Below the pieces are notes generated by a model. That model saw nothing but the letters and a program-made list of their open reading frames with translations. It had not been told where the DNA came from and did no database searches. The position numbers and the translations under genes are program-made. Positions 6,277 through 10,136 of a stretch of DNA of 10,136 nucleotides are shown one piece after another. Source of the DNA: Oscillospiraceae bacterium (GTDB lineage Bacteria; Bacillota; Clostridia; Oscillospirales; Oscillospiraceae); NCBI GenBank assembly GCA_902802215.1, contig CADCLH010000112.1, positions 1 through 10,136 on the forward strand, in the 5' to 3' direction. Numbering within the stretch: the stretch's first letter is position 1; each line of letters opens with the position of its first letter.

Positions 6277-7710
6277 CTATACGTTGATGCGCACGTCCGC
6301 CCCGAGACTGTCCGCGTTGTTTTGCAGCAGCGGCCGGACCTCGTTAAGCAGAAAGCGCTCGCACTGAAGCTCCGCCATGCCGGTAAAGGAGGCCGGGTCC
6401 AGCAGGGCCGTCAGCTCCTCGTCACTCAGGTTAAACGCGCTGTCCGTCCGGATGCGCTCGATCAGATCGTTTTCCTTCCCGCAGCGCTTCACCTGCTCCG
6501 CCGCCGCCATCGCATGCCGCCGGATCCGCTCGTGCGTCTCCTGACGGTCCGCGCCCTTGTGCTCGACGCAGTACATCAGGATGTTCTCCGTGGCCAGAAA
6601 CGGCAGCTCCTCCCTGAGATGCTTCCCGCAGACCGCGGGATGGACCCGCAGGCCGCGGGCGATGCTGATATACAGATTCAGGATCGCGTCCGCCGCCAGA
6701 AACGCCTCGGGGATCGCGAGGCGGCGGTTTGCGGAGTCGTCCAGGCTGCGCTCCAGCCATTGGCTCGCCGCCGTAACGGCGGCGTTCTGCACCTCGCAGA
6801 TCACGTAGCGCGCCAGCGAGGCCATGCGCTCGGCACGCATGGGGTTCGTCTTGTAAGCCATGGCGGAGGAGCCGACCTGTCCGCTCTCGTGCGGCTCGTC
6901 CATCTCCTTGAGGTGGCAGAGCAGGCGCAGATCGCCCGCGAACTTGGAGGCGCTCTGCGCGATCCCGCTCAAAACCTGCAAAACCGCATAGTCCGTTTTG
7001 CGGGTATAGGTCTGTCCACTGACGCTCTGGCAGCGTTCAAAGCCCAGACCTTCGGTGATCTTCTGTTCGAGAAGCAGGACCTTGTCCTTATCGCCGCCGA
7101 AAAGGGCCAGAAAGCTCGCGGCGGTGCCGGTAGCGCCGCGGCAGCCCAGAGGCCGCAGCTCGGCGAGCTGGAAGTCCAGCTGCCGCAGATCGGACAGCAG
7201 ATCGTTGATCCAGAGACAGGCGCGCTTGCCGACGGTCGTGGGCTGCGCCGCCTGAAAATGCGTGTAGGCCAGCGTCGGGAGCCCCTTGTACGCCTCCGCG
7301 AAGTCCGCCAGAGCGCCGATCGCGTTCAGCAGAAGGCGGCGCAGCAGCAGGAGCCCGTCGCGCAGGTTGAGGATGTCGGTGTTGTCTCCCACGTAGCAGC
7401 TCGTCGCGCCGAGGTGGATGATGGGCTTCGCCGCGGGGCAGCAGTCGCCGAAGCTCAGGATATGCGCCATCACGTCGTGGCGGACCTCCTGCTCATACGC
7501 CGCCGCCTTCTCATAGTCGATGTCGTCCAGATGCGCGCGCATCTGCGCGAGCTGCTCGTCGGTGATCGGGACGCCGAGGCTCTGTTCGCTCTCGGCCAGA
7601 AGCAGCCACAGCCGCCGCCAGGTGGAAAACTTGCGGTCGTCGGAAAAGATGCGCTTCATCTCCGCGTCCGCGTAGCGGCTGCACAGCGGGCTTTCGTAAA
7701 ACGCATGCAT
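6277..7710 (-). CDS. purB: Adenylosuccinate lyase, long animal-like type
   Basis: Splits adenylosuccinate into AMP and fumarate, and normally also SAICAR into AICAR and fumarate in de novo purine synthesis. The 477-residue sequence resembles the animal ADSL branch more than the shorter B. subtilis type: LPTLAYTHFQAAQPTTVGKR (144-163, catalytic H151), RHDVMAHILSFGD (77-89, with H78), and the superfamily loop GSSAMAYKTNPMR (280-292, with the catalytic Ser). DDSANRR and PFLATENI are also as in the animal enzyme. The open frame reaches a GTG at 7728, but that codon lies in the ribosome site; the ATG at 7710 follows GGAGG by 7 nt. It is first in the purB-purA operon and is preceded by a consensus promoter and a terminator-like leader shared with asnB. 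Its fumarate would feed the neighbouring, apparently broken, fumarase. Confidence 0.95.
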   Translation of the reverse strand: MHAFYESPLCSRYADAEMKRIFSDDRKFSTWRRLWLLLAESEQSLGVPITDEQLAQMRAHLDDIDYEKAAAYEQEVRHDVMAHILSFGDCCPAAKPIIHLGATSCYVGDNTDILNLRDGLLLLRRLLLNAIGALADFAEAYKGLPTLAYTHFQAAQPTTVGKRACLWINDLLSDLRQLDFQLAELRPLGCRGATGTAASFLALFGGDKDKVLLLEQKITEGLGFERCQSVSGQTYTRKTDYAVLQVLSGIAQSASKFAGDLRLLCHLKEMDEPHESGQVGSSAMAYKTNPMRAERMASLARYVICEVQNAAVTAASQWLERSLDDSANRRLAIPEAFLAADAILNLYISIARGLRVHPAVCGKHLREELPFLATENILMYCVEHKGADRQETHERIRRHAMAAAEQVKRCGKENDLIERIRTDSAFNLSDEELTALLDPASFTGMAELQCERFLLNEVRPLLQNNADSLGADVRINV

Positions 7711-7726
7711 ACGCCGTCCTCCCTCC

Positions 7727-7741
7727 ACGGGCTCCGCCCGT
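7727..7741 (-). promoter_or_regulatory. Small hairpin abutting the purB ribosome-binding site
   Basis: ACGGGC and GCCCGT form a perfect 6-bp stem with a 3-nt loop. On the purB mRNA the GGAGGGAGG ribosome site starts immediately after it. The hairpin does not itself hide the site. It may space the site from the upstream leader structure, or it may be fortuitous. Confidence 0.3.
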
Positions 7742-7755
7742 TTCGCGTTGAAATG

Positions 7756-7806
7756 AAAAAAGAGACGGCGACGCCGCGGATCATCCGCGAGACGTCGTCG
7801 TCTCTC
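7756..7806 (-). promoter_or_regulatory. purB leader: terminator-like hairpin, probable attenuator
   Basis: Starting about five bases after the -10 box region, the purB transcript can fold into a 13-bp stem with one A-C mismatch (7793-7805 with 7761-7773), capped by an inner GCGGA/TCCGC hairpin and followed by TTTTTT. That is a full intrinsic terminator placed between the promoter and the gene. The 5' arm can instead pair locally, GAGACG with CGTCTC around a 4-nt ACGA loop, which would dissolve the terminator. The asnB leader has the same design with compensating base changes. Signal unknown; regulation by attenuation is inferred. Confidence 0.65.
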
Positions 7807-7815
7807 AACATATTC

Positions 7816-7844
7816 AGTTTACGATAAAGCGCACGGCCTGTCAA
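7816..7844 (-). promoter_or_regulatory. purB-purA promoter
   Basis: Read on the - strand: TTGACA (7839-7844), 17-bp spacer, TAAACT (7816-7821), an almost consensus vegetative promoter. The 17 bases just upstream (7845-7861) match those upstream of the asnB promoter at 15 of 17 positions (TTTCGGCAA, two or three variable bases, TGACGG), and the spacer matches at 14 of 17. Confidence 0.85.
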
Positions 7845-7875
7845 CCGTCATATTGCCGAAAACACGGGAAGGCAG

Positions 7876-8670
7876 TCACGGCTTTCCTGCCCGCACCAGA
7901 AAGAGCGGGGTGGAGGCGAAGCTGATCTTTTCCTCCTCCGACCAGACGCGGCGCCAGACGTCCTCCTCCGCCTCACACTCGAGGCCGAGCGCGCGCAGCC
8001 GTTCCAGATCCCACGCGGGGCGGCGGATGGCGGAGAGCGGGACGCGGCGGGCGATGTCCTCCATCACGTCGAAGTCCTCTCCGACGTCCCCGACGTTCTG
8101 ATCCCAGATCCCCCGCTCGGCGCTGTTGACGCGGTCGCGGTCATAGGCCGCCTGCGCGGCCTCGTCAAAGAGATAGGCGTACCAGTTGGCGTCGAAGTTG
8201 AGCAGCAGCCCGCCCGGCCTCAGCACCCGCGCCCACTCGGCATAGGCCCGGTCGGGGTGCGGCAGGTTCCAGGTCAGGTTGCGGCTGACCACTGCGTCAA
8301 AGCTCTCGTCGGCGAAGCGCAGCGCCTCCGCGTTCATCTCCGCAAATTGGATCTCGGCGGCCAGAGGGCCCGCGTTTTTCCTCGCCTCCGCGAGCATGGC
8401 GGGCGCGAGATCGACGGCGGTCACCTCGCAGCCGAGCTCCCGAAGCAGGATCGCGAAAAAGCCCGGTCCTGTGCCGACCTCCAGAACCCGCAGCCCGGCG
8501 GTATCTCTGTCCGGAAAGCGCCGCAGAAGCTCGCCGCGCAGACAGTCGCTCCACTTCCGCCGCTGCCCGGTACTGAGCTCCAGCCTGTTGACCGCGGAAT
8601 ACCCGCCGGCGCGGCCGGACCAGTATGCTCTGTTTTCGTCAAGGATCGTCTCTCCGCGCTCTGCCGTCAT
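7876..8670 (-). CDS. Class I SAM-dependent methyltransferase, substrate unknown
   Basis: A 264-residue soluble enzyme with the Rossmann-like methyltransferase fold. Motif I, VLEVGTGPGFFA, spans 62-73, followed by the acidic residue of the adenosine ribose site, D87 in TAVDLAP; a motif with DAVVSRNLTWNL (125-136) corresponds to the post-II strand, and VLRPGGLLLNFDANW (149-163) to motif III. The N-terminal DENRAYWSGRAGGYS and the later WDQNVGDVGEDFD are typical of clostridial methyltransferases of this type, whose targets I cannot name. The frame continues upstream to 8763, but the ATG at 8670 follows GGAGG by 8 nt and lies downstream of the likely promoter, so it is preferred. It stands alone between the purB and asnB promoters; no terminator of its own is evident, and transcripts running on would enter the purB promoter-leader. 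Confidence 0.85.
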   Translation of the reverse strand: MTAERGETILDENRAYWSGRAGGYSAVNRLELSTGQRRKWSDCLRGELLRRFPDRDTAGLRVLEVGTGPGFFAILLRELGCEVTAVDLAPAMLAEARKNAGPLAAEIQFAEMNAEALRFADESFDAVVSRNLTWNLPHPDRAYAEWARVLRPGGLLLNFDANWYAYLFDEAAQAAYDRDRVNSAERGIWDQNVGDVGEDFDVMEDIARRVPLSAIRRPAWDLERLRALGLECEAEEDVWRRVWSEEEKISFASTPLFLVRAGKP

Positions 8671-8690
8671 GCAAAAGGCCTCCGTTCTCA

Positions 8691-8713
8691 GTTGTACACA
8701 GTCAGTATACAAC
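8691..8713. promoter_or_regulatory. Inverted repeat over the methyltransferase promoter, probable operator
   Basis: GTTGTACAC (8691-8699) and GTATACAAC (8705-8713) are an inverted repeat matching at 8 of 9 positions around a 5-bp AGTCA spacer. It overlaps the -10 box and the expected transcription start of the methyltransferase gene, the classic position for a dimeric repressor. No cognate regulator gene is adjacent in the window. Confidence 0.55.
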
Positions 8714-8732
8714 AGAACTCGGGGCATTTCCA
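8704..8732 (-). promoter_or_regulatory. Methyltransferase promoter
   Basis: Read on the - strand: TGGAAA (8727-8732), 17-bp spacer, TATACT (8704-8709). The -35 box matches the consensus at four of six positions. The start codon is 33 bases downstream of the -10 box. Confidence 0.5.
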
Positions 8733-8820
8733 CCGGGAATTGCCGTTTCGCCGAAGTCTCCAAGGGGGGGAGGAACGCTTCTTCCGTCGGCAGAGACTGG
8801 CGATTTCGGCAAACTGACGG

Positions 8821-8849
8821 TTGACAAGCCGCGCGCTTTGTCGTAAACT
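8821..8849 (+). promoter_or_regulatory. asnB promoter
   Basis: TTGACA (8821-8826), 17-bp spacer, TAAACT (8844-8849), identical boxes and spacing to the purB promoter, with 14 of 17 spacer bases the same. The preceding 17 bases (8804-8820, TTTCGGCAAACTGACGG) are the other copy of the shared upstream box. Confidence 0.85.
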
Positions 8850-8858
8850 ACGCACATT

Positions 8859-8912
8859 GAGAGACAGCGACGTCTCGCAGAATGTTTTCTGCGCCGCCGC
8901 TGTCTCTCTTTT
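8859..8912 (+). promoter_or_regulatory. asnB leader: terminator-like hairpin, probable attenuator
   Basis: The asnB transcript can fold into a perfect 11-bp stem, GAGAGACAGCG (8859-8869) with CGCTGTCTCTC (8898-8908), holding an inner GCAGAA/TTCTGC hairpin with a TGTT loop, followed by CTTTTCATTTTC. It begins within a few bases of the expected transcription start. The alternative hairpin GAGAC (8861-8865) with GTCTC (8872-8876) competes for the 5' arm. The ribosome site and ATG lie just beyond the T run, so terminating here would silence asnB. The T run (four T, then interrupted) is weaker than at purB. Confidence 0.65.
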
Positions 8913-8940
8913 CATTTTCTCAGGCAGGGAGGAACAGATC

Positions 8941-10136
8941 ATGTGTTCGATCATGGGCTTTACGACAGACTACTTATCCCCGGAGGAATTCAGACCTTTT
9001 TTTGACCGCACGCTCTCCCGCGGGCCGGACATGTCGCGCGTGGAGCGGGCGGGGAGCGGCTGGCTCTGCTTCCACCGTCTCGCCATCATGGGGCTTCACG
9101 AGGAGGGGATGCAGCCTTTCCACCTCAATGGCGACATGTGCGTCTGCAACGGCGAGCTGTACCTGTTCCGCCCCTTGAAGAAGGAGCTCGAGGACGAGGG
9201 GTATGTGTTCAAAAGCGAGTCGGACTGCGAGATCATCCTGCCGCTGTACCGCAGGTACGGGGTCGGCATGTTTGAGAAGCTGGACGCGGAGTTCGCGATG
9301 ATCCTCTACGACGGGGAGACGGGGGAGTTCATCGCGGCGCGCGACCCCATCGGCATCCGCCCGCTGTTCTACGGGACCCTGCCCGACGGCGGCACGGTCT
9401 TCGCCAGCGAGGCCAAGAACCTCGTCGGGCTCTGCGACCCGATCCGGCCCTTCCCGCCGGGACACTACTGGAAGGACGGCGCGTTTGTCCGCTACGCCGA
9501 CGTGACGAGCGTCGATTCGTACGTCTCCGGCGATCTGGACACGATCTGCGCCAATATCCGCGAGAAGCTGATCCTCGGCATCGACAAGCGCCTCGACGCC
9601 GACGCGCCGCTGGGCTTCCTGCTCTCGGGCGGTCTGGACTCGAGCCTTGTCTGCGCCGTCTCCGCCAAGCTTCTGGGCAAGCATGTGCGCACCTTCGCCA
9701 TCGGCATGGACACCGACGCCATCGACCTCAAATACGCCCGCAAGGTCGCGGACTTCATCGGCGCGGAGCACACCGAGGTTTACATGACGAGGCAGCAGGT
9801 GCTCGACTCGCTCGAGGAGGTCGTCGCCATGCTGGGGACCTGGGACATCACCACGATCCGCGCCAGCATGGGCATGTACCTCTGCTGCAAGGCCATCCAC
9901 GAGCGCACCGACATCCGCGTGCTGCTGACCGGGGAGATCAGCGACGAGCTCTTCGGCTACAAGTATACGGACTTCGCCCCGTCGGCGGAGGAGTTCCAGC
10001 GCGAGGCCAAAAAGCGCGTGGACGAGCTGTACATGTACGACGTGCTGCGGGCGGACCGCTGCATCTCGGTCAACTCCCTCGAGGCGCGCGTGCCCTTCGG
10101 GGATCTGGAATTCGTCAAGTACGTCATGGCCATCGA
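8941..10136 (+). CDS. asnB: Asparagine synthetase B, glutamine-hydrolysing (cut by the window end)
   Basis: Makes asparagine from aspartate and ATP with ammonia from glutamine, releasing AMP and pyrophosphate. The frame gives 398 residues and is still open at the window edge; E. coli AsnB has 554, so roughly a quarter is missing. The N-terminal Ntn glutaminase domain starts MCSIMGF, with nucleophile C2, R46, CNGELY (N70) and SDCE (95-98). The synthetase domain has the pyrophosphate loop SGGLDSS (229-235), TTIRAS (304-309), GEISDELFG (331-339) and LEARVPFGDLEF. The start is fixed because Cys must be residue 2; GGGAGGAAC precedes it. Compared with E. coli, RLSIVD is RLAIMG, the Asn of NGEIYN is Leu and GEGSDE is GEISDE, so it belongs to a somewhat divergent subfamily, and asparagine synthesis is probable rather than proved. 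It is transcribed away from the methyltransferase and shares a leader design with purB. Confidence 0.93.
   Translation, partial: MCSIMGFTTDYLSPEEFRPFFDRTLSRGPDMSRVERAGSGWLCFHRLAIMGLHEEGMQPFHLNGDMCVCNGELYLFRPLKKELEDEGYVFKSESDCEIILPLYRRYGVGMFEKLDAEFAMILYDGETGEFIAARDPIGIRPLFYGTLPDGGTVFASEAKNLVGLCDPIRPFPPGHYWKDGAFVRYADVTSVDSYVSGDLDTICANIREKLILGIDKRLDADAPLGFLLSGGLDSSLVCAVSAKLLGKHVRTFAIGMDTDAIDLKYARKVADFIGAEHTEVYMTRQQVLDSLEEVVAMLGTWDITTIRASMGMYLCCKAIHERTDIRVLLTGEISDELFGYKYTDFAPSAEEFQREAKKRVDELYMYDVLRADRCISVNSLEARVPFGDLEFVKYVMAI

Noticed and set aside
7656..7811. Leader peptide in the purB leader: an ATG at 7809-7811 opens a frame with three consecutive Asp codons, suggesting an aspartate-type ribosome attenuator.
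   Set aside because: The asnB leader lacks the ATG and the Asp run at the same place, there is no room for a ribosome-binding site because the ATG is almost at +1, and the frame runs past the purB start. What the two copies share best is RNA pairing.
5731..7827. A 698-codon open frame on the + strand.
   Set aside because: It runs antisense to purA and purB in GC-rich DNA, its translation is low-complexity Arg/Gln/Val-rich sequence without motifs, and it has no ribosome site; the opposite strand holds clear enzyme motifs.
8974..9900. A 308-codon - strand frame opposite asnB.
   Set aside because: It is antisense to a gene with complete glutaminase and synthetase motifs; its His/Val/Ala/Asp-rich translation is typical of a codon-bias shadow.
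1..10136. CRISPR arrays, insertion sequences or rRNA/tRNA genes.
   Set aside because: No regularly spaced repeats, transposase motifs, terminal inverted repeats or structured RNA gene signatures were seen in the window.

Overview
The window looks like chromosomal DNA from a GC-rich Firmicute of the gut Clostridia, most like the Oscillospiraceae/Ruminococcaceae. Shine-Dalgarno sites are strong AGGAGG types, a DUF3793 protein of the kind common in Clostridia is present, and most of the window is GC-rich. The first ~900 bases are visibly less GC-rich and carry a phage-type lysin, so they may be the edge of a prophage or other element. This placement is inferred from gene content, not from a search.

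Layout. (1) 1-915: a phage-type N-acetylmuramoyl-L-alanine amidase on the + strand, a terminator, and a stretch with no recognised gene. (2) 916-3449, all on the - strand: an AraC-family regulator with its own promoter, palindromic operator candidate and terminator, followed by a DUF3793 protein, a flavodoxin, a 32-residue single-helix peptide that the usual length cut-offs miss, and a terminator. (3) 3547-4983: a class II fumarase gene (fumC, + strand) broken by a small internal deletion with frameshift, then a strong terminator. (4) 4987-7861, - strand: a purB-purA operon (adenylosuccinate lyase and synthetase) behind a consensus promoter and a terminator-like leader. (5) 7876-8732, - strand: a SAM-dependent methyltransferase with an inverted repeat over its promoter. 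(6) 8804-10136, + strand: an asparagine synthetase B (asnB) running off the window, again behind a consensus promoter and a terminator-like leader.

How the genes fit together. PurA consumes aspartate to make adenylosuccinate, PurB releases fumarate from it, fumarase would turn fumarate into malate, and AsnB consumes aspartate and releases AMP. The right two thirds therefore form an aspartate/fumarate/adenylate neighbourhood, in which fumarase appears disabled.

The main discovery candidate is that the purB and asnB promoters, on opposite strands about 1 kb apart, are copies of one ~115-bp module. It has a 17-bp upstream box, TTGACA-N17-TAAACT, and a leader that starts a few bases after the -10 box and folds into a hairpin followed by a T run. 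The two hairpins differ by compensating base changes and both keep a GAGAC/GTCTC alternative pairing. This is the signature of a shared attenuation element of unknown signal. A second regulatory observation is a GTTAAA-N4-TTTAAC palindrome at the araC transcription start that recurs between araC and the DUF3793/flavodoxin genes.
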